Notes under the pieces: generated by a model
Told to the model about the DNA's origin: nothing
Seen by the model: the letters and a program-made list of their open reading frames with translations, nothing else
The model's database searches: none
Position numbers and translations under genes: made by a program
In this document: positions 20,286 to 31,375 of the stretch, in pieces
How positions within the stretch are numbered: the stretch's first letter is position 1
Layout: each line of letters begins with the position of its first letter
DNA from: Lepidostoma basale
Lineage: Eukaryota > Arthropoda > Insecta > Trichoptera > Lepidostomatidae
Assembly (NCBI GenBank): GCA_022606425.2
Contig: JAHDVF020000578.1
Coordinates: 744,001-808,000 of the forward strand
Reading direction: 5' to 3'
DNA: 64,000 nt

Positions 20286-21003
20286 TATGTATGCATTCAT
20301 TGTACTTTTCATGTAGGTACATAACAAACATGCTGGCTACATTGAAAACACGTAAATACGTTTTATCTCCAATTAACAAAAAATATATGAGTTTTCATTT
20401 AAAACCGGCGACTCATAAATAATGAGACCTACCCGTCAACAGCTCGGATAACGCCAATAGGGTTTTTTCAATACGATTTCCAGTTATGGATTCTTTTCAT
20501 TCCGAATTCCATTTGCTTTCATTGAAATCACATGCAAAGGAGTACACGAAAATGGTAGGCCTAATATTGCGGCACGTTCGCGGGGCAATCAATTCTCAAA
20601 ACACGTTTTAATTAAAATCTTCAGGCTGGATGAGTGATCGGGCGCTGTGCGATTATTCAGGTTTGCAGATTTAATTAAATACAAATTTCTTTAATTATAG
20701 AAAAATTACGTAGCTCGCTTCTACCGGGAAACTGTAAGTGCTTTTTCTTCATCATAAGTAATACATAAAGAAACGCTAAGTGTTCTTGTTAAATTGAGCT
20801 AATTCATATTTGATTGAAAAAGTATACTTAATATATTATTTAATAATATAATTTTTATTTTTCACAAACATGTTACGGATTAAAAGCACCTATTAAGGAA
20901 TAGAAGAAATGAAAACCTATTAAAACCGTCGGGATATGTTATTTGATCTTTTATTTTTAAATCACAGTTGTGTGTTATTAACATTTATCATAAAATATCC
21001 ATA
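20286..21003. other. low-repeat island
   Basis: No mobile element recognised. Composition is more balanced at 20400-20720, so this may be ancestral host sequence. No open frame with a recognisable domain. Confidence 0.4.
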
Positions 21004-21180
21004 TTAACCTTAAGACGTCCAGTGGTCCCGTATAGGACCGAATATTAGCGTAGTTCAATGCCAACGGTCCCACACGGGACCGATGATTATGGTGCATTTC
21101 GAGACAATTTTTGTATTGAATTATAAACATTTATAATTTATCCGTTGGTAATTTTTCAATCGTTGATTCAATAACTACAC
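21004..21180 (+). repeat. TTAA-ended MITE, left end only
   Basis: Begins TTAACCTTAAGACGTCCAG with short palindromes GGTCCCGTATAGGACC and GGTCCCACACGGGACC. The same ends occur at 22186 and, inverted, at 53468. The right end is lost, replaced by LINE-B2. Confidence 0.65.
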
Positions 21181-21450
21181 AACAATAATAACAAACCATC
21201 ACGTCGTTTTCCCGAAAGGTTTATTCAGAGAAAATGGACGGCCACACCACTCTATCCTGCTACACCTCTCCAGATTCCTCCACATTTATAAAGCGAGTCA
21301 TACACGATTCTGCCGACTTCTTCCGACCTTCAAAATTTGATTGACTTGGTCATGTCATGTTTTCCCCGGTCTTCCTCGACTCCGTACTCCAATCACATCG
21401 TTATCGCATACTTTCATAACCATTCTTTCTTCATCCATGCGTTCCACCAA
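21180..21450 (-). mobile_element. LINE-B2 3' fragment, GTT-tailed
   Basis: Starts with AACAATAATAACAAACC (the GTT-type tail on the minus strand), then the standard tail region up to the 'HMERMDE' segment. Degraded by small indels. Confidence 0.8.
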
Positions 21451-21714
21451 ACCCAACTACACAAAATATAATAACATTTATTTAACCTAAAAAAAATTAA
21501 CATTTATTTACCTGTAAAAGTGAATTGTTTTCGTCAATTTGACTGTTGCCGCACTTTATAGTAGTGAGTTGTGACACGTAATACTTTGTATTGTTTTGCT
21601 GTTGAAATTGTATTGGTTGTGTCGTTTTTATAAAGAATTTGGACAGGTGTAAAAATAAAGTTTTCATTTGTTCCAATGACAATTTGAATAATTTCTTCAA
21701 TATTATTTTTAAGT

Positions 21715-21950
21715 TTTTGCTGGTGAAGTGCCTAATTACAGCTAATTTAAAAAACGGTGGATACGTGTAACATAAATTAAATAAACACAAAAGTCCGAAT
21801 CGTCCATGTCAACATGTGCAACATCGAAAAAAACATTATGTGTTATTACATTATGTGCTAAATTAAAAAACGGTGGATTCGTGGAACATAAATTAAATAG
21901 TCAATATGTGCACCATCTAAAAAGAACATTTTGTGTTAAATTATTTTTAT
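21715..21950 (+). repeat. 118-bp tandem pair, with an inverted copy at 23428
   Basis: AAAAAACGGTGGATACGTG and AAAAAACGGTGGATTCGTG head two successive units at about 21748 and 21866. The segment 21720-21825 recurs inverted at 23428-23520. Function and class unknown. Confidence 0.7.
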
Positions 21951-22019
21951 TTTGTTATTTTATTTTATATCATTGTATTTTATATTATTTGTTTTAGATT
22001 TATTTTGTGGGTGTTGGAC

Positions 22020-22183
22020 GATCGAAGTGTGCGCGGGAGATGCCTATGTGGCGATGAGGTTCGCAACCCATCACACCGCGTCTCCCGCGGGGCGAAAAGA
22101 GAAGGATGGAGTGCCGCATCAGTAAAAGTGTGACAATCCATTCTTTCTGCCTACCCTTTCTAGATGGTTAGTTAGTTAGTTTT
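22020..22183 (+). mobile_element. LINE-B tail with unrelated 5' flank
   Basis: 22125-22183 reads the LINE-B end (CAATCCATTCTTTCTGCC, then GATGGTTAGTTAGTTAG). The preceding GC-rich 100 bp carries an extra CCGCGTCTCCCGCGGGG box that looks like a duplicated tail segment. Confidence 0.6.
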
Positions 22184-22185
22184 AT

Positions 22186-22772
22186 TTAACCTTCAGCCGC
22201 CCAGCAGTCCCATACTGGATCGCGGATTTGGGCCTTTCAGTGTTCAGTGGTCCCGTACTGGACCGGTGAATACGCTTTCGGACAATAGTATTCAAAATAC
22301 GAATATTAGCTTACATAAATAATGTCTTTGAGATACCGATCCTTAATTTTATTTTCGGTTCCGATCAACATTTTTGTCATGATACGAATTTTAGTGTTTA
22401 TACCTGCATTACAAGGTAGACTCTTGAAATATGCTTTGTTTTATTACAATCTACACCACTGCCTAAAATAGGTTTATGCATAGACAATTGGTTTTAAAAT
22501 TTGGCATGCGAAAAAAACGATTAAATTGAATGTTTTTATTTATTTTGTTTTTATTATTTAACTTTAATGTGTAATTATACAAAATGTGAAAAATTACTTA
22601 TTCAGTTTTTGTAAATTATAAACAATCATTTTATTTTACTTAAATAGGATGACTAATTTTTTAGATATAATTATTTTTATAACAGCTACGCGTAAGTTGC
22701 AAGTCGCGTGAATATTTGCTTGGGCAGTGGGCTACCTTTATTGCACGCGGTGCACGGGCGTTTAAAGGTTAA
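22186..22772 (+). mobile_element. piggyBac-like MITE flanked by TTAA
   Basis: The left end is TTAACCTTCAGCCGCCC. The right end read inward is TTAACCTTTAAACGCCC. TTAA lies at both boundaries, the piggyBac target site. It is 587 bp, AT-rich inside, with no transposase. Partial relatives: 21004-21180, 28092-28440 and 52950-53468. The superfamily call is an inference from TTAA and the shared ends. Confidence 0.65.
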
Positions 22773-22959
22773 AAGATGAGCTATCATTATTTTTTAGTTT
22801 GTAAACTCCCGATTGGATGAATTTATCGCCTTTATCTTTATAATTTTTTTAATAATTTATTTAGATTATTACTTGTATAGAACATGGGTCTAATGTCACA
22901 TGGAAAATCTTTTGAAATAAATTTTTTACATTATTAATATTTGAAATTATATGTCATTG

Positions 22960-23080
22960 TGTGTCTTCTAGAACGAGTGGTAATTGTTTTGACTGCCAAA
23001 CCGAAGGTCTCATATTCAAATCCCGACGATAGGCAATGTGATTTCATACTGTCTATAGCCGCCCTACCTTTGGGTTATTT
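22960..23080 (+). mobile_element. possible tRNA-derived SINE head
   Basis: Reads GAACGAGTGGTAATTG, then CCAAACCGAAGGTCTC and ATTCAAATCCCGACG, with A- and B-box-like spacing. The A box is poor. It could be a decayed copy of the SINE at 32557. Confidence 0.4.
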
Positions 23081-23427
23081 TCCGAGAAACGTGCAAATAA
23101 ATCGCAGTTTTTTATTGATGAAATTTAATTAAATATTATTTTTAATTTTTTAAATTACGAAACGTCAAATACTCGGCCGCACACTGCGCCTGCTCCTTGT
23201 AAAACAATCATATTTATGAAGACTTGTACTCGAGGGCTGTTGGCACACGCGCGTAACCCTAACAGTTTGTACATTTTAGGTAAATTACTTTTTCTCAAGT
23301 GCGTACGTGATACGGGATAGCGCAGAATGGTACAGTCAAAGTGAACGTATCACGTACGTTCAAATACGTAGGGTGGTTAAGATTTAATTATTTAAAGAGC
23401 GATTGAACAAAATTTTAGATGGTGTAC

Positions 23428-23520
23428 ATGTTGTCAGCTGGATGATCCGAACTTTTGTGTTTATTTAATTTATATTCCACGTATCCACCGTTCTTTAAAA
23501 AAAACTGTTATTAGGCACTT
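23428..23520 (-). repeat. inverted partner of 21720-21825
   Basis: Reverse complement shows AACGGTGGATACGTGGAA and AAATAAACACAAAAGTTCGG, matching 21748-21800. The pair spans about 1.8 kb that includes the TTAA MITE. Confidence 0.7.
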
Positions 23521-24075
23521 AAAACAATCCAACTCCAGCAAGAATCTTGTTGTAATAAATATGTTAACCAATTTTGTTGAGACAATAACAAATCAAATAA
23601 TGTTTAATGTTCGCTTGGTTTATCCAGATTGCTTCTCTGGAAACCATAGATGAAATGGGTATTATTTTGCTCTTTTTGTTTGTAAATATTGAAAAAACAT
23701 TAAGCCTCCAGACTCAGAGTGCCTAAGCTGGGAATCATAATTTATGTTGGGTAAATATCGCAATCCTTAATCACACCCATTAGAGGGGGTCTAATAGGAT
23801 GTTCCCGGCGACGCGATATTACGTTTTCAATGGAAAATCTGTGCGTAAATATGGAAATCTTTTAAACGCGCCTAAATATTTCAACGGTAGAATTTTTCGC
23901 AGAAAATTACCCGGCTTAGAATTTTACACGTGTATATGCATACATATATTAATTCAGTGAATCTTGTTTAAGTAACGTAATAAAATGTAATTTTACATAT
24001 TCGTACCGTGTTTTTTGATATCGTGATGTGTTTCTATATATATTTTAATGATTTTTTCCACGTTTGATTTTAGTT
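23521..24075. other. low-repeat island
   Basis: No element recognised. 23750-23940 has a less AT-biased composition and several CpGs, suggesting ancestral rather than transposon-derived sequence. Confidence 0.35.
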
Positions 24076-24255
24076 GTCTTCTTCTTCTTCTTAAAGTGTC
24101 CTGTCAGGTCCCCCCGATGTTGGCGATAATTCTGGTAAACTCTTCCCTATCCTGCGCTGTCCGGAATAGCTCCTTCACAGTTAACGATTCCCGTCCATTT
24201 CCTCACATTGCGCAGCCAAGATATCTGCCTTCTTCCTGCCCCCCTGCGGCCTCGA
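24076..24255 (-). mobile_element. LINE-E 3' stub
   Basis: Begins CTTCTTCTTCTTC and CCTGTCAGGTCCCCCCGATG, matching the 3' ends at 8740 and 11770. Only the last 180 bp are kept. Confidence 0.8.
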
Positions 24256-24369
24256 AAAAAAACTCGATTTTGAAATTGCATACTTTTATTGCCTTAAGTT
24301 TATGGAAAATAAATTGTATTTGTATATTACGAGTATTTGTATTTGTATATTATATGATATTATATTATC

Positions 24370-25066
24370 AGATATATTTAATTTATTATTTGAATATGAA
24401 GAGATGGAAAAATGGAGAAAGATATCACAGGGTTGGTGCTGGGAACAAAATTGATGGCGCTCTCAAAGTCATCACTGCAAAGATGGCAGTACGTATTGGA
24501 GTTCTAATGCCAACCCTTATGTATGGAAGTGAAGCTGAGAGCTGGCAAAAAATGATGAAAGAAGGATAAATGCTGTAGAAATGAGATCACTGAGAAAAAT
24601 ATACGGGAAAAGGGTATATGATTTACCGAACGACGAAATTGCATCATAAGTAAAATTAAAAAATGATCCCTGGAGGTTTGAACATTTGGAACGGATGGAC
24701 AGGAGAAGAATTTGTAAATATGTTGTATACAAGCAGTGAGAGTGGAAAGAGAAGTCGTGGAAGACCAAGGAAATCATAGCATGATCAAATAAATCAAACA
24801 CTAAAAGGTGGCCATATTCGAAATCGGAAAAATCGACGATCATGCATGTTCATCATCATCATCAGCCGTCTGTCATCCACTGCTGAATGTAGGCCTCTCC
24901 TTTTGGGAGCACGCCACCGCTCCCTATCCATTGCCGCTCCCATCCATCTATGTCCAGCAATCCTCTTCAGATCGTCGGTCCACCCATCGTGCATGTTACT
25001 ATGTCTGCAATATGGCGGTCCATCTTCAATATACCCCTCTGGAGAAATGCTGAAATGGTTAGTTAG
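24370..25066 (+). mobile_element. LINE-B copy interrupted by LINE-G
   Basis: Encodes, with breaks, 'ITAKMAVRIGVLMPTLMYGS', 'MRSLRKIYGKRVYDLPNDEI' and the 'RPRKS*HDQINQTLKGGHIR' tail, ending TGGTTAGTTAGTTAT. A LINE-G stub occupies 24850-24986. It extends further 5' than most LINE-B copies. Confidence 0.85.
24850..24986 (-). mobile_element. LINE-G 3' stub with 10-bp TSD
   Basis: Starts with (ATC)n, the minus-strand view of a (GAT)n tail. The minus strand encodes 'GWTDDLKRIAGHRWMGAAMD' and 'RERW'. It is flanked by TCATGCATGT (24840-24849) and TCGTGCATGT (24987-24996), which differ at one base and form a target-site duplication. Confidence 0.8.
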
Positions 25067-25505
25067 TTATTTATTGTTTTTTTGAAACAATTTTATTTCA
25101 TTTTACATATAATTATTAAATTTCCTTTAAAAGCAATTTTCCGGCAATAGGTACTCCAAACGTCTGGTGGAATAATAACAAGTTTTCTACTGAATACAGT
25201 ATTTTTTTAATTAAAATTTTCCAACATTTTACTATCGTAAATATTCACATTAATTTGTTCTCCGTACTTTGTCATACGAGTAAAAGCATTTGATTCTAAT
25301 TTGTTTTCTTCTTAATCAAAAAATTCTTATTCCAAGAATTTGAGAAATGATATTCTGTTTTAAATAAACAAGGTATCTGGTATCATTCATACGTTTATTA
25401 TTCTCAATAGAATTCTCTGAAGTATATGATGTCAGGATTGCGTTATGTGACCAAATTGAAGATAAATATTACCATCTTCGACATATTATTATGTATATCA
25501 GTGAT
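25067..25505. other. unassigned AT-rich
   Basis: No family or domain recognised. Confidence 0.35.
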
Positions 25506-26090
25506 TTTTACGGGGGCGCAAGCGCCCCATTGTGGGGGTTTTGAGGTCTGGGGGGGCGTTTACATTTTTTTAGAATTTAGGGGGCGCTGCAGGAGTTCTA
25601 GTGGGCGTTATGTCGAAATACAAAAATAAGGTATTTTCACATATCCTTGGTCGTATTTAGTGGAAAAGAATTTTAGTGCAGTAATGCATATATTAAAAAA
25701 ATCATGAAATCGATTACAAATAAGCCAAAGAGAAGATTTGAGATTGTATATAAGTAAATTTGAACCTAATATTATGAAATTGGCGCAATCACATGAGGCT
25801 CAAGGATCTCATTAAATTTACTTTTTATTAAAAATTTCATATTTCGAATTGAATCATGTACTTTTTTTATTGAAATAATATTACAATGTTGTGTGTTATG
25901 TTAATATGACAAAAATGGCAATAAATTCATAATGTTTTTAAAAATAATCACGTGTTTTATTTTTATTTCTCCTATTTACTATTTATAGTAGGAAATCGAT
26001 TGCATAAAATACATATTTTGATTTCGCTTTTTTTGGGGGGAGGGCTGAGTCACCATGGTTATCGAATCAAATTTAATCAGTTTATTATCA
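25499..26090. mobile_element. possible hAT fragment
   Basis: Begins CAGTGATTTTTACGGGGGC with a G-rich block (GGGGGCGC, GGGGGGGCG) typical of hAT ends. A matching right end with an 8-bp duplication was not found. The G-run at 26033-26044 might be its remnant. Confidence 0.35.
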
Positions 26091-26099
26091 TCAAGATAG

Positions 26100-26550
26100 A
26101 ACAAACAAAATGAAGGTTAAAGATGAGAGCAGAATAAATGCGGTAGAGATGAGGTCCCTAAGACGTATGTGATTGAATATTATACGACGGAATCTTAAAT
26201 GCTGATATAAGAAAGGAATGTAGAGCGGAAGAAGGTATTATGAACAAAATTATGAAAGGATCGCTGCGTTGGTTCGGACATATGGAGCGCATGGATGGAG
26301 AAAGAATGGTTAAGAAAGTATACGTTAATGGTGTAAATGGAGTACGGAGTCGAGACGAACCGAGGAAAACATTAGAATTAATTAAATTTCAATGGTTGGT
26401 CACGTTAGAAGTCGGAAGAATCGACTTGCGTGTATGACTCGTTGTATGAATACGGAGGATACTAGAGAAGTGTGCCAGGATTGAGTAGTGTGGCGGTCCA
26501 TTCTCTCTGCCTACCACTGCGAGGAAACGGCATGATGGTTTTGTTGTTTG
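26100..26550 (+). mobile_element. LINE-B2 3' fragment, GTT-tailed
   Basis: Encodes 'NKIMKGSLRWFGHMERMDGE' and 'MVKKVYVNGVNGVRSRDEP', then the Arg-Cys tail in another frame. It ends ATGATGGTTTTGTTGTTTG. Confidence 0.85.
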
Positions 26551-26569
26551 TTTTGTTTTGTTGACATAA

Positions 26570-26935
26570 TGAAAATATAAGAATTTAATGCGGTGCGAAT
26601 GATGGTGTTATGAACAAAATAATGAAAGGATCATTAAGATGGAGTGGACACATGGAACGAATGAATGAATAAAGAATGTAAAAAAGTATATGTAAACGAT
26701 TTTAATGGAACTAGAAATAGAGAAAGACCGTGGAAAACGTGGCACGATCAAACAAATCAAATATTGAATGTCAGCTACTGGAGGAGTCAGAGAAATCGAC
26801 GCGCGTGCATGACACGATGTATGAATGTTGAGGAAGCGAAAAAAAATACGTCAGGAAAGAAAAATGTGGCAGTCCATTTTTACTGCCTACCCCTTCAGAG
26901 AGACGGCATGATGGTTAGTTATTTAGTTGGTTATA
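26570..26935 (+). mobile_element. LINE-B1 3' fragment, GTTA-tailed
   Basis: Opens at GCGGTGCGAATGATGG. Encodes 'KVYVNDFNGTRNRERPWKTW' and 'RRACMTRCMNVEEA' and ends GATGGTTAGTTATTTAG. It lies head-to-tail after a B2 copy. Confidence 0.85.
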
Positions 26936-26942
26936 TAAATAT

Positions 26943-27180
26943 AAATACTGGAAAAACTCTCCGAGATTGTTTTTGCAACGCAGGCATAAGAAAAACTTGT
27001 GAAATAGAGTATCGTTCGGTGGAGTAGATCCAGAAAAAGATACTAGAGGGACCGTGTGGCCCGAATGGATAGTGACAAACTTGCATATATGGAGGGTCAG
27101 CTGGACCTCATCATCCCACGAAACATGATTTCTGTGACACAGATCGTCAGATCTATTAAAAGAAGAAGAAGAGAAGAAGT
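26943..27180 (+). mobile_element. LINE-A 3' fragment, GAA-tailed
   Basis: Encodes 'TGKTLRDCFCNAGIRKTCEI', then 'SIRKRY*RDRVARMDSDKLA' in another frame, ending CGTCAGATCTATTAAAAGAA and (GAA)n. Directly follows the LINE-B1 tail. Confidence 0.85.
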
Positions 27181-27479
27181 TATATAAGTTATATATTTCA
27201 TCCGCCCTTTTGAGGGGGTTGTTGATCCTTGTCGGGGGAGAGGGGGCACCTTGCGGAACCCCGTTCTTTCCTCTTAGATCAATTTAAATTATACACATTA
27301 AAATGTTAGGTTTCCTGTGTTCTTGTCCCTAGTTTCCATGACTGTTTTCTCTATTTACTTAGGATTTTTTTTTCATTATTCCAAGTTTTCTCTCTCATCC
27401 CACACTCTGTCACAATTTTATAATAGGCCATAAAATCAAGTACCATATTTTGTTTCGTTTTGTTAGATTGGGACATAGA

Positions 27480-27745
27480 AGTGGATTGAAATTAAACTGA
27501 ATTAAATGTGGCCTAGATACCCTTTTTGCCTTTTGCTTTTTTTTCTGGAATGGTGCAATCTCCAGCTAATGGTAGTCCTACGTGGATGAGGGGCGGGTCT
27601 AGGGATTGTTTGAGCGAAGCTGACGAAGGGGCGCCGCTGCGTCTAACTTTCTATGTCTTTATTTAACTGGAAGTTTGTTCATTTGTATGTGTATTAACAA
27701 TCACTGTATGTTACCCTAGAATAAATAAGTTCTATATTATTTTCA
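27480..27745 (+). repeat. LINE 3' UTR-like repeat, copy 1
   Basis: Shares GTGGCCTAGATACCC, AGCTGACGAAGGGGCG and CGCTGCGTC with 31690-31870, and ends CTGTATGTTACCCTAGAATAAATAAG like a Jockey-type 3' end. Confidence 0.55.
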
Positions 27746-28091
27746 TTTCGCAAAAATCAAGGAATATTTTTCCATAGAAATCCGGAACGCATCCGTTAAA
27801 ACTGATTAATCTCTTCATCCGAAGATTCGCTTCTTTCCCGTCCATTTCAATTCGTAAAAGTCATATTAAGCGAGTCCACGTCTCTATGAAATACATCCAA
27901 GCAAGGATAATGATGTCCTTTCTCAACGCTCTCACACCAACATCATTTAATGTCACACACATACATACACTTACAGCTCGAGTAATCTCCTCTCACACAT
28001 CTTAACTGGGTAATCTTCATTCACACAACTCGCAAAGGCCGCCCTCACACGGTAACTCTGGCGACGCACAGCGCCTTTACTACTCGTTATA
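27746..28091. other. unassigned, C-rich in part
   Basis: 27940-28080 is rich in CA and TCACAC runs. No element ends or coding signal. Confidence 0.35.
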
Positions 28092-28440
28092 TTAACCTTT
28101 AAATGCCCGTGCGCCGCGTACAATAAATGTAGCCTACTGCCCAAGCAAATATTTGCGCGACTTACGACCCACGCATAGATGTTATATAAATAATTATTTC
28201 TCTAAAATTAGTCATCCTATTTAGGTAAAATAAAAAGCATCATAAAAATAAAACATTGTTTATAATTTACAAATGCTTTATTTGTAATTTTATATAATTA
28301 CACTTTAAAGTATTATATAAGAATAAAATCATAAATAATTATAATATTAAATTTAAATATTCACAACAGCAATGTGATTACAACCGATAGTATGACGAAA
28401 AAGTGACAGTGGTATAGATTGTGTGCTTGATAAGGCGGAC
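28092..28440 (-). mobile_element. piggyBac-like MITE, partial copy
   Basis: Starts TTAACCTTTAAATGCCCGTG and follows the reverse complement of 22772 inward through CCTACTGCCCAAGCAAATAT and GTCATCCTATTTAGGTAAAA. The opposite end is missing. Confidence 0.65.
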
Positions 28441-28780
28441 CATATATTACGGACCCATTATATAATATTACGACTCCTATGGACAGTCAGTCTCCTACTG
28501 TGTTCGAGTTTTAACGTGTCGTGTTGTTTTTTCAACATGTCTTTATTTATTCGAGATTACGTGTGTACATTGTGAAAAGTTATTATAAATGCATACTTGT
28601 TTTTGCAGTAAAAAATTTAATTTCATAATCAAGCCGAGGTAAAAAAAATCGATTATTTTGCTAAAATAATTAGCGCCCGTTTGATTATTCCGAAAAATCG
28701 GTATCCGAAACACCTCCGGTCTTAATTAGTCCAGATAAACGACGTTTTACTGTATTTCCACTTTGCCATTATTTCACATT
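28441..28780. other. unassigned
   Basis: No family recognised. AT-rich with short open frames only. Confidence 0.3.
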
Positions 28781-28784
28781 TATT

Positions 28785-28880
28785 ACGCCAGTCCGTCAAT
28801 GCCAGCTAGCCTGGTGAAACTGTCAGTGTCAAAATAAAAACACGCTGTCGAAATAAGTGGAAGTAGAACATCGTAGTACA
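28785..28880 (+). repeat. decayed hammerhead-like arm
   Basis: CCAGTCCGTCAATGCCAGC, then AGCCTGGTGAAAC, follows the plan of 2292-2332 with several substitutions. A repeated CTGTCGAAATAA and GTGGAAGTAG follow. Confidence 0.5.
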
Positions 28881-29489
28881 ATATCATTTAATAAAATGCA
28901 TTATGAAAAGTGACAAATGTGTAGACGCCTTTATGAATATATTCTCACACACATCCACTGACACATCCACTCATACATCTTCAGTAAGGATTAGAGGAAG
29001 GGTGTCCCTAATCCAAAAAGGATTTAGACAGTTAGTAGAATTAATTTTATTACCACGAAAATACGATCCAGGGTTTCGTTTCGCCTACAAACCCTCCCTC
29101 CCATGAATAAATTGTCTATTTAAAAAGGTTCGCAATACACTCCATAAATTGTATTCAAATTTTATCTCCGGCTATTCTCAAGATCAAAACACTGTGTAAT
29201 TTCGCGTTAGCTTTAACTTTAAATTTCTTACAAAGTTTTCATTACATCAGTAATCTTATTACCCTTATAAGTAGACGTCTATATGAAGTTCAAGGACATT
29301 GAGAACTTGTGAAAAATAAGACGAATTTAATATAAAGACGAAAGCTTTTAAAAATGAACGTAAAAGGTTTTCTAATCGTTTTTAAGAAACTAATATCATA
29401 GAAAAGATCATTCTAAAATGTAAATTCTTCTCTATGATACATAGTATTTTGATTCGTTCTAATAACATTAATAAGAATATATAATCTCA
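28881..29489. other. unassigned
   Basis: Includes a 67-codon frame (28903-29106) with Thr/His-rich start but no domain. No repeat recognised. Confidence 0.3.
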
Positions 29490-30000
29490 TGATTTTACTG
29501 AAATCTCTTGATGGATGTTCATTTAAAATAATAATTAAATAAAACGATGTTTTTTGTGGACACTGAAGATGATAGCAGGAAATACTATTCAAGATAGGGT
29601 GAGGAACACGGCTATCAACGAAGTCTGCAAGGTGGAAGATGTCGTGAGATAGGGCAGACAACGCAGAAGATACTGGAATGCGCACGTGCAGAGGATGGAT
29701 CCCACCAGAATCTCACACGCTGTGGCGCATCAGATTCTAGCCGGCTACCGTCCCCCCCGGAAGACCACCAAAGAGATGAAGGGATAGCTGGGAGTGTACC
29801 TCCCAAGAGAGGCCAGCATGATTACAGGAACAGACCAAAGGTCTAAAAGATGAAGAAGAAGATGTTTTTTATTAACTACTTTTCCACTTATCACCAGGCC
29901 ACAGTCTGTCTAGCCAGGCGAAGGCGGTCGCTGTCAAAATAAAGACAAGTTTAAGTAGTTAATAAAAAAACATTGTTTTATTTCATTATCATTTTAACAA
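29490..30000 (-). mobile_element. hammerhead-like element split by a LINE
   Basis: 29490-29555 (TTTTACTGAAATCTCTTGATGG to AACGATGTTTTTT) and 29861-30000 (TTAACTACTTTTCCACTT with its mirror AAGTAGTTAATAAAAA) are two parts of the element type seen at 2237-2476. The central core has decayed. A LINE-A relative occupies 29556-29860. Confidence 0.6.
29556..29860 (+). mobile_element. LINE-A-like insertion with 10-bp TSD
   Basis: Encodes 'TLKMIAGNTIQDRVRNTAIN', 'EVCKVEDVV', then 'RRRYWNAHVQRMDPTRISHA', with stops, ending GATGAAGAAGAA. Flanked by GATGTTTTTT at 29546-29555 and 29861-29870. A clean 5'-truncated retroposition. Confidence 0.85.
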
Positions 30001-30163
30001 AATACGACATTTTATTTTCTTTGTTTTAAAAATCATTATGGTATCCTAAAGGCCTTAATCATTTATCCGACTATTCAGAAAACAAAAGGAGGTATTCTTA
30101 TCTCAATAAAATCAAATAAATAATAATAATATGTCTACTGCAATAAAAATCTTAAAAACTCAA

Positions 30164-30800
30164 CGAACTAACTAACCATCACTCCGTCTCGCCGAAAAGG
30201 TAGGCAGAAATAATGAACTGCCACATTTTTCTTTCCTGACATATTTCTCTCGCCTCCTCAACATACATCGTGTCATGCACGCGCGTCGATTTCTCAGACT
30301 CGTCACGTGGCCAACATTCAATATTTTATTTATTTTTTCGTTTTCCTCGACCTTCCTCTATTTTCAGTTCCATTTACATCGTTAACACATACATTACTAA
30401 TATTCTTTCTTCATTCATTTTTTCCACGTGCCCCAACCATCTTATTGATCTTTCATTGTTTTATTCATAACACCATAATTCGCACCGCATTCACTACTTA
30501 TATTTTCAGACACTCTATCTACTGCATTTATTCTACTTTCATCCTTGTTTTGCCAGTTCCATGCTTCGCTTACATACATAAGGGTCGGTACAAGAACACT
30601 ATTGTAAACTGCCATTTTAGCTTTTTTGGATAGGTTTTTGTTTGCGATAACAACTTTAAGTGCACCATTCACTTTGTTGCCTGCCTCAACCCTTCAATAT
30701 CCCTTTCCACTCGCCCATATTTTGTAAACATACCACCCAAATGCATAAACTCATCTACTTGCTCCAGATTTTCACCATTAACTCTAATGTTATAAACTTA
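30164..30800 (-). mobile_element. LINE-B1, longer copy
   Basis: Minus strand. Beyond the usual tail it keeps upstream sequence for 'VNGENLEQVDEFMHLGGMFT' and 'KYGRVERDIEG', the region between the catalytic box and the tail. 'SVLVPTLMYVSEAWNWQNKD' follows. The GTTA tail is at 30164-30178. Frames are broken near 30690 and 30440. Confidence 0.85.
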
Positions 30801-30835
30801 ATTGTAAATAATGAAAGAAATTAAGTATTAAAAAG

Positions 30836-31375
30836 TAGAGCGGAAGAAGGTATTATGAACAAAATTATTAAAGGATCGCTGCGTTGGTTCGGACATATGG
30901 AGCGCATGGATGAAGAAAGAATGGTTAAGAAAGTATACGTTAATGATGTAAATGGAGTACAGAGTCGAGGTAGAAGGAAGAAAACATGGCATGATCAAAT
31001 TAATCAAATTTTAAAGGTTGGTCATGTTAAAAGTCGGAAGAATCAACGTTCGTGTATGACTCGCTGTATGAATGTGGAGGAACATAGAGAGATGTGCCAG
31101 AATAGAGTAGTGCCAGAATCGGGTGGTGGTCTAAGGGATAGAACGCTTGGCTTCTGATCCAGGGGATTTGGGTTCGAGCCTGAACACGACCAGATTCCTT
31201 CTTCATAATAATGAGCTATTTTCTGCTGATTGTAAAATAAATTCTAATATCATTGATTTAAATCCTTGGTATTAGTCTTTTTAAAAAAAAAAAAAAAAAG
31301 GTGTGGCGGTCCATTCTCTCTGCCTTCCTCTACAAGGAAATGGCGTGATATTTTGTTGTTGTTATTGATGTTGTG
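30836..31375 (+). mobile_element. LINE-B2 interrupted by a SINE
   Basis: Encodes 'NKIIKGSLRWFGHMERMDEE', 'KVYVNDVNGVQSRGRRKKTW' and 'CMTRCMNVEEHREM' in one open stretch (30855-31110). The tail resumes at 31297 with GTGTGGCGGTCCATTC and a GTT-rich end. Confidence 0.85.
31110..31296 (+). mobile_element. tRNA-derived SINE (tRNA-Arg-like head)
   Basis: The head GTGGTCTAAGGGATAGAACG carries an A-box-like region and GGTTCGAGCC is a B box (about 31172-31181). Spacing and text resemble arginine tRNA, which is an inference. The ~110-bp body ends in a run of 16-17 A. It differs from the SINE at 32557 and sits inside LINE-B2. Confidence 0.75.
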
